Positions 28,631 to 37,295 of a DNA stretch of 64,000 nucleotides are shown here, piece by piece. This DNA comes from CAWGAJ01 sp963820545. GTDB lineage: Bacteria; Planctomycetota; Planctomycetia; Pirellulales; Thermoguttaceae. Under the pieces are notes generated by a model. That model searched no databases. It saw nothing but the letters and a program-made list of their open reading frames with translations, and was not told the DNA's origin. How positions within the stretch are numbered: the stretch's first letter is position 1; every line of letters starts with the position of its first letter. The position numbers and the translations under genes are program-made. The DNA is taken from contig CAWGAJ010000001.1 in NCBI GenBank assembly GCA_963820545.1, forward strand, positions 2,108,001 through 2,172,000, written 5' to 3'.

Positions 28631-28918
28631 ATGACAAGTATATATGTCGGTAATTTGGCGCATCAGGCCACCGAAGATGAACTTCGAGAGGCGTTCGGCG
28701 AATTCGGCACGGTTTCGGTCGTGAACATTATCAAGGATCGCGAAACAGGCCGCTCGCGCGGCTTTGCCTTCGTTGAGATGCCCGACAGCAACGAGGCCAC
28801 CGAGGCGATCAAGAACTTGAACCTCCGCGAGATCAGCGGCCGGTCGATCACCGTAAACGAGGCCCGGCCCAAAACCGACCGGCCTCGCCGCGGCGGCGGC
28901 CGCTCGCGAAATTGGTAA
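28631..28918 (+). CDS. RRM-type RNA-binding protein
   Basis: A 95-residue protein with one RNA recognition motif: SIYVGNLAHQATEDELREAF holds RNP2 and RSRGFAFVEM holds RNP1. A short Arg/Gly-rich tail (RPRRGGGRSRNW) follows, as in cyanobacterial Rbp and planctomycete RRM proteins. A GGAAAG ribosome site stands before the ATG. Cotranscription with the cold-shock gene suggests a shared response, for example to cold, but this is inference. Confidence 0.93.
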   Translation: MTSIYVGNLAHQATEDELREAFGEFGTVSVVNIIKDRETGRSRGFAFVEMPDSNEATEAIKNLNLREISGRSITVNEARPKTDRPRRGGGRSRNW

Positions 28919-28920
28919 AT

Positions 28921-29013
28921 AGCCCGTCGTGAATATATTTAGCTCGCCGTGAATACACGGCGGGTTAAGAATGGGAACGTAACAAAAAGCCCCGGGTGTG
29001 TTCACCCGGGGCT
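28921..29013. repeat. Two AGCCC...GGGCT palindromes after the RRM gene
   Basis: Same paired unit as at 7382-7452: a CCGTGAATACACGG palindrome at about 28946-28963 preceded by a partial copy at 28921, then a CCCGGGTGTGTTCACCCGGG palindrome at 28990-29012. T-rich sequence follows, so it may end the csp-RRM transcript. Confidence 0.75.
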
Positions 29014-29052
29014 AAATTTTTGGGGCTTCGCGAAAAGTCGTAGGACTTACGC

Positions 29053-29081
29053 TGAGATTCTTCGCTGCGCTCAGAATGACC
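29053..29081. repeat. Dispersed repeat GATTCTTCGCTGCGC...AGAATGAC
   Basis: Second copy of the repeat at 14410-14442, with a CGCTGCGC centre, lying between convergent RRM and leuB genes. Confidence 0.6.
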
Positions 29082-29088
29082 ATAGTAA

Positions 29089-30157
29089 TTATAGCGCGTC
29101 GCAGACCAGATCGCCGACTTCGGTGGTGCTGTAGCCCATCTTGCCCGCGGCCTGGCTTTTCATCTTTGTGCCGGTAACGATTTGGATGGCCTTCATCACG
29201 CGGGCGGCGGCATTTTCATAACCGCAATGCTCTAGAAGCATGGCTGCGGCGCTAATGGCGGCAATGGGATTGATCACATTCTTGCCGGTGTACTTTGGCG
29301 CTGCCGCCCATGGGCTCGAACATGCTGGTGCCGCCGGGCTCGGGATTGATATTGGCGCCGGCTGCCACGCCCATGCCGCCTTGCAAGATGCCGGCCAGGT
29401 CGGTGATGATGTCTCCGAACATGTTGGTGGTCACGATCACGTCGTAAAAATCGGGATTTTTCACCATCCACATGCAGCAGGCGTCGACGTGGTTATAATC
29501 GGTCTGGATGTCGGGGAATTCCCGGGCCACGTCCTGGAAGGTGCGCCACCAAAGGTCGTGGCCGTAGGTAAGTACGTTGGTTTTGGCCACTAGGGTGAGC
29601 AGTTTTTTCTTGTTTCGCTTGCGGGTGAAGTTGAAGGCCCAACGGATACAGCGTTCGCAGCCCTTGCGCGTATAGACGGCGGTCTGCATGGCGACTTCGT
29701 CGGGCGTGCCTTTTTTCAAAAAGCCGCCCATGCCGGCATAAAGATCTTCGGTATTTTCGCGCACTACGACAAAGTCGATGTCATCCGGTCCTTTGCCGGC
29801 CAGCGGCGTTTCCACGCCGGGAAACAATTTTACCGGGCGGAGGTTAATGTACTGATCGAAACGGAAACGCAATTCCAAGAGAAGGCCTTTTTCCAGAATG
29901 CCCGGGGCCACGTCGGGATGGCCCACCGCGCCTAAAAGGATGGCGGGAAAGGTGCGCAACTCGTCGAGCACGACTGGTGGCAGGACTTCGCCGGTCTTCA
30001 GATAGCGATTGGCGCCCAGATCAAAATCCTTGGTCTCCAGTTGAATGCCTTCCAAGCGGGCCACGGCCCGCAGCACCTTGACGCCCTCGGCCGCCACTTC
30101 CGGCCCAGTGCCATCGCCGCCGATTACGGCCACCCGTAATGTATTCTTGCTGCTCAC
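29089..30157 (-). CDS. leuB: 3-isopropylmalate dehydrogenase-type enzyme (one frame break)
   Basis: NAD-dependent beta-decarboxylating dehydrogenase; in leucine synthesis it oxidises 3-isopropylmalate. Blocks seen: VAVIGGDGTGPEVAAEG, ELRFRFDQYINLRPVK, VVRENTEDLYAG, LVAKTNVL, NMFGDIITDLAG and FEPMGGSA, with the substrate Arg and metal Asp residues intact. At about 29300 the sequence AGCGCCAAAG lacks two bases (a GCGCGCC tract is expected); past it the frame reads KYTGKNVINPIAAISAAAMLLEH to a stop at 29089. GTG start with AAGGA upstream. Isocitrate or tartrate dehydrogenase are related alternatives; the ELRFRFD segment favours the LeuB group. Confidence 0.86.
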
Positions 30158-30489
30158 GGTTGAGTTCCTTATTGTTGATTATTGCTTGAAAATGCTCTTA
30201 AAAATCATGATTGTATCAAGAAAAAGATGTATTCACAAGTTACGCCCGGGGACGGTAATGGGCGCGATAGCTTGTCCATCGTGGCGGGTCATGTGGCACG
30301 CCCAGAACAAAGTGATGGGCGTGATGGTACACACTGGTCGTTCGATCTGCGCGGATCGAACTCGACAATACACTTCCTCCTCAATACAAGAACGGTGCAA
30401 TGATGTGCTACAGAGTTGTGGCAGCCGCGTCCTTCGTTCCTCAGGGCGTGCCACTCGACCCGCAGAAGCCGGGTAATCGCAATTTTCGC
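30158..30489. other. Spacer between leuB and the small Cys-motif gene
   Basis: About 330 bases with no credible gene. It contains a direct pairing of GGCACGCCCAGA and TGGGCGTGAT sequences near 30295-30325 and a GGGCGTGCCACTCGACCCG stretch near 30445, both repeat-like but not resolved further. Confidence 0.4.
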
Positions 30490-30798
30490 TCAATTGGAGC
30501 TGAAGCCGAAGGCCTTGGCGGTTTCGCGCCCCAGCGGATTTTGCAGGAACTTTTTGCGGCAATCGGGGCAGAGATCAAAACGCAATTGCTGATATACTTC
30601 CTCGCCGATTTGGTAGTCATCGGCGTCTTCCAGGCGTTCGAGAATATCCTGGATTTCCTGGAGGTGGTCGCGGTCGTCTTCATCCTCGTGGGCGGCTGTC
30701 GGATTGTATGAGGCATAGACTTCAATTTTTACTACATAGCGGAGATCTTCTTCAGCATCGAGATCTCGTTTGCACAGATCGCATGAGTATTGAATCAT
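30490..30798 (-). CDS. Small zinc-ribbon-like protein of unknown function
   Basis: A 102-residue soluble acidic protein. Two Cys pairs, CDLC at residues 6-9 and CPDC near residue 79-82, are spaced like a split zinc ribbon around a mainly helical, Asp/Glu-rich middle. I know similar short planctomycete proteins only as hypothetical. Good complete frame; isolated minus-strand gene upstream of leuB. Confidence 0.65.
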   Translation of the reverse strand: MIQYSCDLCKRDLDAEEDLRYVVKIEVYASYNPTAAHEDEDDRDHLQEIQDILERLEDADDYQIGEEVYQQLRFDLCPDCRKKFLQNPLGRETAKAFGFSSN

Positions 30799-31361
30799 TT
30801 ATCCGCTCCCTGCTAATGTCGGCAAAGGCCGACGCCTGATTAAATCAGTCGCTTCCGTTAATCGTATCCTAATGCCAAGCCCTCGGGTCTGACAAGATGA
30901 GACATAAGATTTTTTTTGCCGGCAATTTTTTTATTTTCTTCAAATAGAATAATAAAAATTCCCATCCATGAGGGGATTATTTCGAATAAAAACTGAAAGG
31001 ATGGTTATTTATCAATGCACAATGAACTTAAAATTCCTTCCTTTATCGAGAGTCACCCAAAAAGCCCAGGGGTTGCAACCCCTGGGCTGATAGTGATTTA
31101 TTACAAAAGAAGTGACATTGTTTTCTCGAATATCAATAGCCCGTCTGGCATCTGTGTGGAGGTTTGGTTAAAATAATACCTATGGCATGAAAGCAGGACG
31201 ATGAAGCATATCCGGTACGGAGTTGCTCCGGTCCGGAAAAAAACAGGAGTTTGCGCGTGCAAAGTGTCCAAACGCTTCACCAGCACCATATTCGGGCACA
31301 TAGTCCGAACAAAGTCGCACACGTTGTGCGCGTCGCGTCACGCCACCCCCCTAACGGCGCA
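30799..31361. other. Intergenic region before the HNH gene
   Basis: About 560 bases between divergent genes. A perfect palindrome is at 31063-31088. A possible upstream extension of the HNH frame from 31251 lies at its end (AGGAG precedes a TTG/GTG there), but it encodes His/Arg-rich sequence unlike the rest. Otherwise AT-rich with no recognised element. Confidence 0.5.
31063..31088. repeat. Palindrome AGCCCAGG-GGTTGCAACC-type
   Basis: Perfect 26-base inverted repeat with AGCCC / GGGCT ends and GGTTGCAACC centre; sister of the element at 16299-16322. Confidence 0.75.
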
Positions 31362-31973
31362 TTGAGTTCCAGTGTTTTAGTGCTCAATCGACTATACTTG
31401 GCGATACATATCGTAAACGTTCGCCGTGCATTCTGTCTGTTGTTTCGCGAATTGGCCGAGGTGGTCCATCTCGAAGAGGGACAATTTGCCAATTATTCTT
31501 TCCAAAGTTGGCGGGAGATAAGCGAATTGCGTGCCGATTACAAACAACCTCACGAGGATTGGATTCACGGAGTTGGATTTGAGATTCAGGTGCCTCGGGT
31601 TATCCGGCTGCTTTGTTTCGATCGCTTGCCGAAACAGCAATTACATCTGAATCGGCGCAATATCCTGGCCCGGGACGAACACACCTGCCAATATTGCGGC
31701 CGACACCATCCCACCCATCAATTGAGTTTGGATCACGTTATCCCGCGTAGTCTCGGCGGCGAGACCACCTGGGAAAACGTGGTCTGCGCGTGTTTAAGCT
31801 GCAATATCCGCAAAGGGGGACGCACACCGCACGAAGCCCGCATGAAACTGGTCCGCCGTCCTTTTCGTCCCCATCGAAATCCCTTGCTGGCGCTGAAACT
31901 CAATAATCCCAAGTACGAAAGCTGGCGCACCTGGTTGGACGGCGTGTATTGGGATATCGGAGCGAGAGACTGA
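31362..31973 (+). CDS. HNH endonuclease family protein
   Basis: About 203 residues from a TTG at 31362; the frame is open from 31251 but the conserved part begins SSSVLVLNRLYLAIHIVNVRRAF. The C-terminal half has an HNH nuclease domain with a zinc-knuckle: RDEHTCQYCG, SLDHVIPRSLGG (catalytic His) and TTWENVVCACLSCNIRKGGRTP (Asn plus second Cys pair). The end NPKYESWRTWLDGVYWDI is conserved in planctomycete and cyanobacterial stand-alone HNH proteins of unknown biological role. No prophage or restriction genes adjoin. The start is uncertain. Confidence 0.82.
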   Translation: MSSSVLVLNRLYLAIHIVNVRRAFCLLFRELAEVVHLEEGQFANYSFQSWREISELRADYKQPHEDWIHGVGFEIQVPRVIRLLCFDRLPKQQLHLNRRNILARDEHTCQYCGRHHPTHQLSLDHVIPRSLGGETTWENVVCACLSCNIRKGGRTPHEARMKLVRRPFRPHRNPLLALKLNNPKYESWRTWLDGVYWDIGARD

Positions 31974-31992
31974 GCGCAAAGGATGAAAAAAA

Positions 31993-32020
31993 GTGGGCAG
32001 TGGACGGTGGGCGGTGGACA
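31993..32020 (+). repeat. Heptad array GTGGGCA/GTGGACG-type after the HNH gene
   Basis: Four 7-mers in phase, 20 bases after the HNH stop; its complementary arm is at 32098-32132. Confidence 0.75.
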
Positions 32021-32033
32021 GAGATGAATGCAG

Positions 32034-32075
32034 AAGTCAGAACGTAGAACGCAGAATTGAAAACTAATAACTTTG
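32034..32075 (+). repeat. Heptad array AAGTCAG/AACGCAG-type
   Basis: Six consecutive 7-mers (AAGTCAG, AACGTAG, AACGCAG, AATTGAA, AACTAAT, AACTTTG) between the two GTGG-type arms of this spacer; same family as after fumC. Confidence 0.75.
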
Positions 32076-32097
32076 CTGAACCCTGAATCCTTATTGC

Positions 32098-32132
32098 TGT
32101 CCACTGCCCGCCGCCCACCGCCTACTGCCCAC
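32098..32132 (+). repeat. Complementary pyrimidine heptads before the 32145 gene
   Basis: Five units of CCACTGC/CCGCCGC/CTACTGC type, complementary to 31993-32020, end 12 bases before the next ATG. The two arms enclose about 80 bases. Confidence 0.75.
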
Positions 32133-32144
32133 TAATTCCTTTAT

Positions 32145-32612
32145 ATGTCATCGACGCCTTACGAAGCTAAGCCTGCCCGACTTATAGTCTATGAGCGCAT
32201 CGGACGCTGGGCGGCGGCTTTGCGCCGCGAGCTGGCCGCGGCAGGGCTGAGAGTCTGGGAAAGCCGAAATTTGACTGATTGCAGCCAACTGCTGGCCGAA
32301 TCGCCGGCTTCGTTTGTCATTTTCGAACTCAGCCCGACGAACTGCGAAGAAACCTTGCGAAACATCCAAAATTGGCAAGCGGAGTTTCCGCTGTTTCGCT
32401 TTGCCGTGGTGGCCGACCGAAGTCTGGGCGCTTATGAATGGTTTATACGCGAGACCGGGGCCGCGCATTTTCTCTGTTCGGTGAGAAAAATAGGCGCCCT
32501 GGCCGAGACGGCCTGTCGTCACTTGGCACGGGTGCCTCCCTTGCCGCAGAGTCTAACCGAGCGAATTTGGGCTAATCTACCCTGGGCAGAAGGGGCTCAG
32601 ACTAATCGCTGA
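32145..32612 (+). CDS. Conserved hypothetical protein, degenerate receiver-like fold
   Basis: A 155-residue soluble protein. Alternating hydrophobic strands and helices (ARLIVYERIGRWAAALRREL, ASFVIFELSPTN, FRFAVVADRS, AAHFLCSVRKIGALAETA) resemble the beta-alpha layout of response regulator receivers, but the acidic pocket and phospho-Asp are not visible, so it would be a pseudo-receiver at most. Neighbour upstream is the HNH gene, downstream serA. Function unknown. Confidence 0.6.
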   Translation: MSSTPYEAKPARLIVYERIGRWAAALRRELAAAGLRVWESRNLTDCSQLLAESPASFVIFELSPTNCEETLRNIQNWQAEFPLFRFAVVADRSLGAYEWFIRETGAAHFLCSVRKIGALAETACRHLARVPPLPQSLTERIWANLPWAEGAQTNR

Positions 32613-32822
32613 TGTGGATGAACGCAGCGACGCTAATGGATTGGCACTTGTCGCCTTATGCGAAGATGTTAAGCTATTGGGTTGCACCGTCTTCAGCGGC
32701 AGTTCCTAGTTGCCCTACTTGTTTAATAGCGAACCTCTGACAAGATGGCGGAGTCTAGAAAAATGTCGTATTGCGGAGACATTTTGACATTTTATGTTAT
32801 TTAATTAAGAAGGTAAAAAATC

Positions 32823-34447
32823 ATGGCACGAATCATCGTACTGGACGATCTTTCCCCAGACGGCCTCAATTTATTGGAGTCGGCCGGCAACTTGGAAGTT
32901 CTTGTAAAAACCGGACTCAAGGGCGAAGAGCTGCGCAAAACACTGATGGAATTCGATGGCGCCATTTGCCGCAGCGGCGTGAAAATCACCACCGAGGCCC
33001 TAGAAGGCAACACGCGGCTAAGAGCCATTGCCCGGGCCGGCGTGGGAGTGGATAACATCGACGTGAAGGCGGCCACTCGGCACGGCATCGTGATCATGAA
33101 TACCCCGGGCGGCAACACCATCTCCACCGCCGAACAAACTCTCGCCCTGATGCTGGGTATGTCGCGCAACGTCGCGCCGGCGTATCAATCCTTGATCGAG
33201 GGCCGTTGGGATCGAAAAAAATTCATGGGCACGCAATTGGCCGGAAAAACCCTGGGCATCATCGGCTTGGGACGCATTGGGCAGGCCGTGGCCACGCGCG
33301 CCCTGGCCTTGGAAATGCGCATTCTCGGCTACGATCCTTTCCTTCCGGCCGCACGGGCAAAAGAATTGGGTATCGAAACATGCCAATCCCCGCGCAAATG
33401 CTTCCCCAGGTGGATTACCTCACGGTACATACGCCGCTTAACGACGAAACCCGAAATCTCATCAGCCACCAGGAAATCGACATGATGAAAAAGGGCGCGC
33501 GCTTGATTAACTGTGCCCGCGGCGGAATTTTTGACGAAGCAGCCCTGGCCGAAGGACTCAAAAGCGGGAAAATCGCCGGCGTGGCACTGGACGTCTATCC
33601 TGAAGAGCCCTGTACGAAAAGTCCGCTTTTTGGCCTGCCCGGCGTCCTCTGCACTCCGCACCTTGGGGCAAGCACCGAAGAGGCCCAAACCAATGTGGCC
33701 GTCGAGGCCGCCGAACTACTCATCGACTTTTTCACCACGGGCGCCATCAAGCAGTCGGTCAATATGTCCACCCTCGATCCAAAGACCTTGGCCGAGCTAA
33801 AGGGTTACCTGAATGTGGCCTGGCGATTGGGATTGCTCTTGGCACAGGTGGACCACTGTCCGCCGACCTCCTGCCGCCTAAGTTACAAAGGCGAGGTTGC
33901 CCGAAAGGATACGCGCCTGCTTACAGCGGCGTTTGCCGCGGGCCTTTTAGAAAAGGCAGTTGCCTCGGTAAATATCGTCAATGCCGAAGTCCTTCTCCGT
34001 GAGAGGGGTATCGAAATTGTCGAACAACGCAACACAGATATTGGAGATTTCAGCACGTTGATCACCGCCAAGGTCATATCTGAGAAAAAGACCTCCACAG
34101 CCGCGGGTACATTATTCGGTAACAACATGCCGCGACTGGTCCAAAAAGGGGATTGCCGCTTGGAAAGCTATTTGGACGGCACCTTGATGGTTTTCACCCA
34201 TCGCGACACGCCGGGTGTAATCGGAAAAGTGGGCACTATATTTGGAGTTCATCGGGTAAACATTGCCCAAATGTCCGTGGGGCGGGCCGAGAATAAACCC
34301 GGTGGCGAGGCAGTGGGAGTCCTCTGCCTCGACTCCCAACCACCAGCCGAGGCCTTGGCAGAAGTCCTTGCCCTGCAAGAGATTGAAAAAGCCTGGATTG
34401 TCAAATTGCCACCCCCCGGCGAAGTGCCATCTTGGATGGGAGGCTGA
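32823..34447 (+). CDS. serA: D-3-phosphoglycerate dehydrogenase (one frame break)
   Basis: First enzyme of serine synthesis, oxidising 3-phosphoglycerate with NAD+. The order is type I SerA: substrate domain (IIVLDDLSPDGLNLLESAG), Rossmann domain with GKTLGIIGLGRIGQAVA, then after the break the VDYLTVHTPLNDETRNLI and catalytic HLGASTEEAQTNVAVEAA segments, an intervening domain (from about residue 320) and a C-terminal ACT domain (LMVFTHRDTPGVIGKVG). One C is missing at about 33395 (CCCC before GCGC). The total of ~540 residues is normal for the long form. A strong terminator follows at 34603. Confidence 0.92.
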
Positions 34448-34602
34448 TGAAAGGCCGCTAGCTTACATTATTACCAAGCAGGCTGAAATACTATAAATTG
34501 TGTGTCAACGTTACCAGTAAACACAATAGATAGTATAAATAGACGAGAAAGTCCTCTGTCGTAAAGAATGCCGAAATAAGACAGCAATCACAGACAAAAA
34601 AG
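34448..34602 (+). other. Spacer after serA, possible small RNA body
   Basis: About 150 bases between the serA stop and a strong terminator. It has no ORF worth naming. Because the terminator lies so far from the stop, the stretch is either a long 3' untranslated region or a short independent RNA ending at 34634; nothing in the sequence settles which. Confidence 0.35.
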
Positions 34603-34634
34603 AGGCGGACGATTAGTCGTCCGCCTTTTTTTTG
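34603..34634 (+). terminator. Rho-independent terminator downstream of serA
   Basis: Perfect 9-base-pair stem GGCGGACGA / TCGTCCGCC with a TTAG loop followed by eight T. One of the two clearest intrinsic terminators in the window. Confidence 0.92.
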
Positions 34635-34952
34635 TCTTTTTTTGCCTTATTTTCCCACTTATTACAAATTGTGAGCTACGGTTTTTACAAAGAGAAAAAA
34701 TAACCGAACAGGTCACAATGGCATTTTAGACCCCAAAAAAACCAGATCACTTACCGACTGTTGCTCCTGGCATACTGCGAAGAAACGAAACAACTCCACC
34801 TTGCAAATCGATCTACGTATTTCTTTTGGTAATTAAGTATAGGTAAAGTTTACGAATTGTCGATAGCATGGATTAAAAACACCGGCATGTCGACTAATTC
34901 GATTACATTTTTTTACATGCACTTTGCGTAATCCAAGTTGATGGAATAGATC

Positions 34953-35171
34953 ATGATCAACATGCTTCCCTTGGACGATCGAGTCCTAAATGCTTTGGAG
35001 CGAAACCCTTATCTTACCCACCGCAACTTGAGATTTGAAACTGAACAAGGTCGAGTAATCTTACGGGGCGTAGTAAACACTTACTTCCAAAAACAGATGG
35101 CTCAAGAAGCACTCCGTCATGTTGATGGAGTTGCTGAAATCAGTAATGAATTGGAAGTAGCGTGGGCTTGA
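34953..35171 (+). CDS. BON domain protein
   Basis: A 72-residue protein consisting of one BON domain: RVLNALERNPYLTHRNLRFETEQGRVILRGVVNTYFQKQMAQEALRHVDGVAEISNELEV shows the alpha-beta-beta-alpha-beta pattern with the conserved Gly of VILRGVV. BON domains bind membranes or phospholipids in OsmY-like proteins; here there is no signal peptide, so a cytoplasmic role is likely. Isolated small gene with about 320 AT-rich bases upstream after the serA terminator. Confidence 0.82.
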   Translation: MINMLPLDDRVLNALERNPYLTHRNLRFETEQGRVILRGVVNTYFQKQMAQEALRHVDGVAEISNELEVAWA

Positions 35172-35373
35172 AGTAACTCCAGAAGCGGGAACGAATATCT
35201 CATCTCTCCCCGATACGCATAGACTGCGCTGTGACGTGTACCAAAACTAAAGGGCATCTACGCTGACTTGCCTGGGCGCTGTATGGCACCCTAGGTTGGT
35301 AAACTCTCTTACTCCGGCACTCGAACCGCCCCCGCCATGACCATCTCCCAGCGGGAGAGGGGCGTTTACTAAA

Positions 35374-35757
35374 TTAGCGGGGCCGGTTGGGCCGTGAGTG
35401 TCCCATTACCGCCTCTTGGCGATTGTGATAAGACTGGAAGCGATCTTCCAAGCGGCAGGTATGCAACACCCGGCGATTGTAGGCCGACAGACCGCACAAT
35501 CGCATCACTCCGTCGTGCTCATAGATCAGCTTGTAGAGTTTGATCAGTTGCCCGATAAGGTAACTATTAAGCAGGGACACCTGATCAAGTTCAAGTACCA
35601 GCCGGTGGGTGAAGTGCTGCTGCATAAGCGCCCAAATTCGTTCGGCCAAGGGCGGGGAAGACTCGCTGCTTTCGTCCATATTCTGGATCTTAACGATGAG
35701 CCAATCTGGTCCGCGCTCGACCTCTAACTCCCAGCCCGGAGCAATGGCAAGCATCAC
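35374..35757 (-). CDS. STAS domain protein (anti-sigma factor antagonist-like)
   Basis: A 127-residue protein with an STAS-type pattern: WLIVKIQNMDES, LVLELDQVSLLNSYLIGQLIKLYKLIYEHDGVMRLCGLS. In SpoIIAA relatives a Ser follows the central strand (D-x-S); here the site reads LLNSYLIG, so a phosphorylatable Ser is present. No partner kinase or sigma factor is nearby, but a STAS protein of this type commonly takes part in a partner-switch in planctomycetes. A promoter for it would lie in the 35758-35970 spacer. Confidence 0.75.
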   Translation of the reverse strand: MMLAIAPGWELEVERGPDWLIVKIQNMDESSESSPPLAERIWALMQQHFTHRLVLELDQVSLLNSYLIGQLIKLYKLIYEHDGVMRLCGLSAYNRRVLHTCRLEDRFQSYHNRQEAVMGHSRPNRPR

Positions 35758-35970
35758 GTCTCTCCTTCAACGTGCGAAGAAAAACCGCGGAAAAGTCCGG
35801 TCAAATTTCTCTATTAATCAATCTTAACAAAATTGTTAAAACCGGCAATCCCCCAAAACTTAAAATTGTGTTAAATATTTTCCACTTGATGCCAGCAGTG
35901 AAAGCATTTTAGCCAGTTACCAAAATGGGGCTTGGGAACGAGATGACGTGGAGCTTGAGAACGAGTTGAA

Positions 35971-37011
35971 TCACTTGAAAAGACGCCGTTGATCGGCCTC
36001 TTTATCGGATTTTGACTCATCCGGCGGTGTTAGTCCTAGATGATCATAGGCGAGCGGTGTCAGTTTGCGTCCGCGTGGCGTGCGAACAACCAATTCGGCC
36101 CGCAGGAGATAAGGTTCTACTTCGTCGATGAGGGTGTCGGGCGTGAGGTTCATGGTATGGGCGACCGCCTCGACGCCCACTGGGCCCCCGCTGAACACCC
36201 GGGCGATAGTTTCAATGTATTTACGGTCTTGGGGGTCCAATCCCCTGGTGTCGATACCTTGCATTTCCAAGGCATCCTGGGCCACGGAAAGCGTGATCCG
36301 GCCGTCGGCCTTGCTCTGGGCATAATCGCGGACCCAACGCAGGCGGTTATTCGCCACTCGGGGGGTTCCGCGGCTGCGACCGGCGATTTCTTTGGCCGCG
36401 GCAAGGACAATTTCAACTCGAAGTTTCTGGGCATTGCGGCGGACGATTTCGGCCAGTTCTTCCACCGTATAAAAATCCAGATGTTCGCGCATGTGGAAGC
36501 GGTCGCGAAGCGGCGCCGACAACAGCCCAGTGCGTGTGGTGGCCCCGATCATCGTGAAGGGCTTTAGCGGCATATTGATGGTCCGGGCATTAACCCCCTC
36601 TCCGAGGGTTAAGTCGATGCGGAAATCCTCCATCGCCGGATACAAAAACTCTTCCACGGCCTTGGGCAGCCGGTGGATTTCGTCGATAAACAACACCGAC
36701 CGCTCTTCGGCATTGGTCAGATAGGGGATCAAGTCTTTGGGAGCGGCCAGTGTGGCGCCGCTGGCAATTTGAATACTCACGCCCAACTCTCGGGGAATAC
36801 ACATGGCGAAGGTAGTTTTGCCCAAGCCCGGCGGGCCGTCGAAAAGGATGTGCCCCAGGGGTTCCCCGCGTTTTGAGGCGGCGTCCACCGCGATTTCGAT
36901 GCGGGCGTAGACTTCCCGCTGCCCGACCATCTCCCGCATCCGCTGCGGACGCAGTGCGTGATCTTCGTCTTTGGAATCGAGCGAATTTTTTAGTATCGGT
37001 TCGCGGGCCAT
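35971..37011 (-). CDS. ruvB: Holliday junction branch migration ATPase RuvB
   Basis: Hexameric AAA+ motor for branch migration with RuvA. 346 residues; Walker A is GPPGLGKTTFA, Walker B is LFIDEIHRLPK, sensor 1 lies in MIGATTRTGLLSAPLRDRF, and the C-terminal winged helix has LRAELVVRTPRGRKLTPLAYDHL. Normal length. Last gene of the minus-strand ispF-cysS-ruvC-ruvA-ruvB series; the 284-base spacer from ruvA is almost wholly heptad repeats. Confidence 0.97.
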   Translation of the reverse strand: MAREPILKNSLDSKDEDHALRPQRMREMVGQREVYARIEIAVDAASKRGEPLGHILFDGPPGLGKTTFAMCIPRELGVSIQIASGATLAAPKDLIPYLTNAEERSVLFIDEIHRLPKAVEEFLYPAMEDFRIDLTLGEGVNARTINMPLKPFTMIGATTRTGLLSAPLRDRFHMREHLDFYTVEELAEIVRRNAQKLRVEIVLAAAKEIAGRSRGTPRVANNRLRWVRDYAQSKADGRITLSVAQDALEMQGIDTRGLDPQDRKYIETIARVFSGGPVGVEAVAHTMNLTPDTLIDEVEPYLLRAELVVRTPRGRKLTPLAYDHLGLTPPDESKSDKEADQRRLFK

Positions 37012-37049
37012 GCCAACAATCAGTGTGTGAACAGATGTAGTGTAGTAAT

Positions 37050-37295
37050 GGAAATAGTATAAAGGGATCAGAGGTTAGAGGCCAGAGGTTAAAGAAGTAG
37101 ATAGTAGGTGGTAGATAGTAGATAGTTCTTTGTTGAGAAATCGCAAGCGGTTTTTTCAAAGCTTTCAGCAGTCAGCTTTCAGCCATTAGCAGTGATCTAT
37201 AGTCTACAGCCTTTGGTCTGCACCCTTCTGCATTCATCCTTCATCCCTTATCCTTCATCCTTCCTTTCTCGCCCCTGTCCCATGACCCCTGTCCC
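37050..37295 (-). repeat. Composite heptad spacer between ruvA and ruvB
   Basis: At least five 7-mer families follow each other: GGTTAGA-type (37060s), GTAGATA/GTAGGTG-type (37097-37126), GCTTTCA/GCAGTCA-type (37161-37192), TTCATCC/CTTATCC-type (37233-37262) and CCCCTGT/CCCATGA-type (37271-37295), given on the plus strand. On the transcribed minus strand it is purine-rich next to the ruvA stop and pyrimidine-rich before the ruvB start. Confidence 0.8.

Noticed and set aside
37050..37295. CRISPR-like array
   Set aside because: Units are 7 bases with no conserved long repeats or unique spacers, and no cas genes are present.
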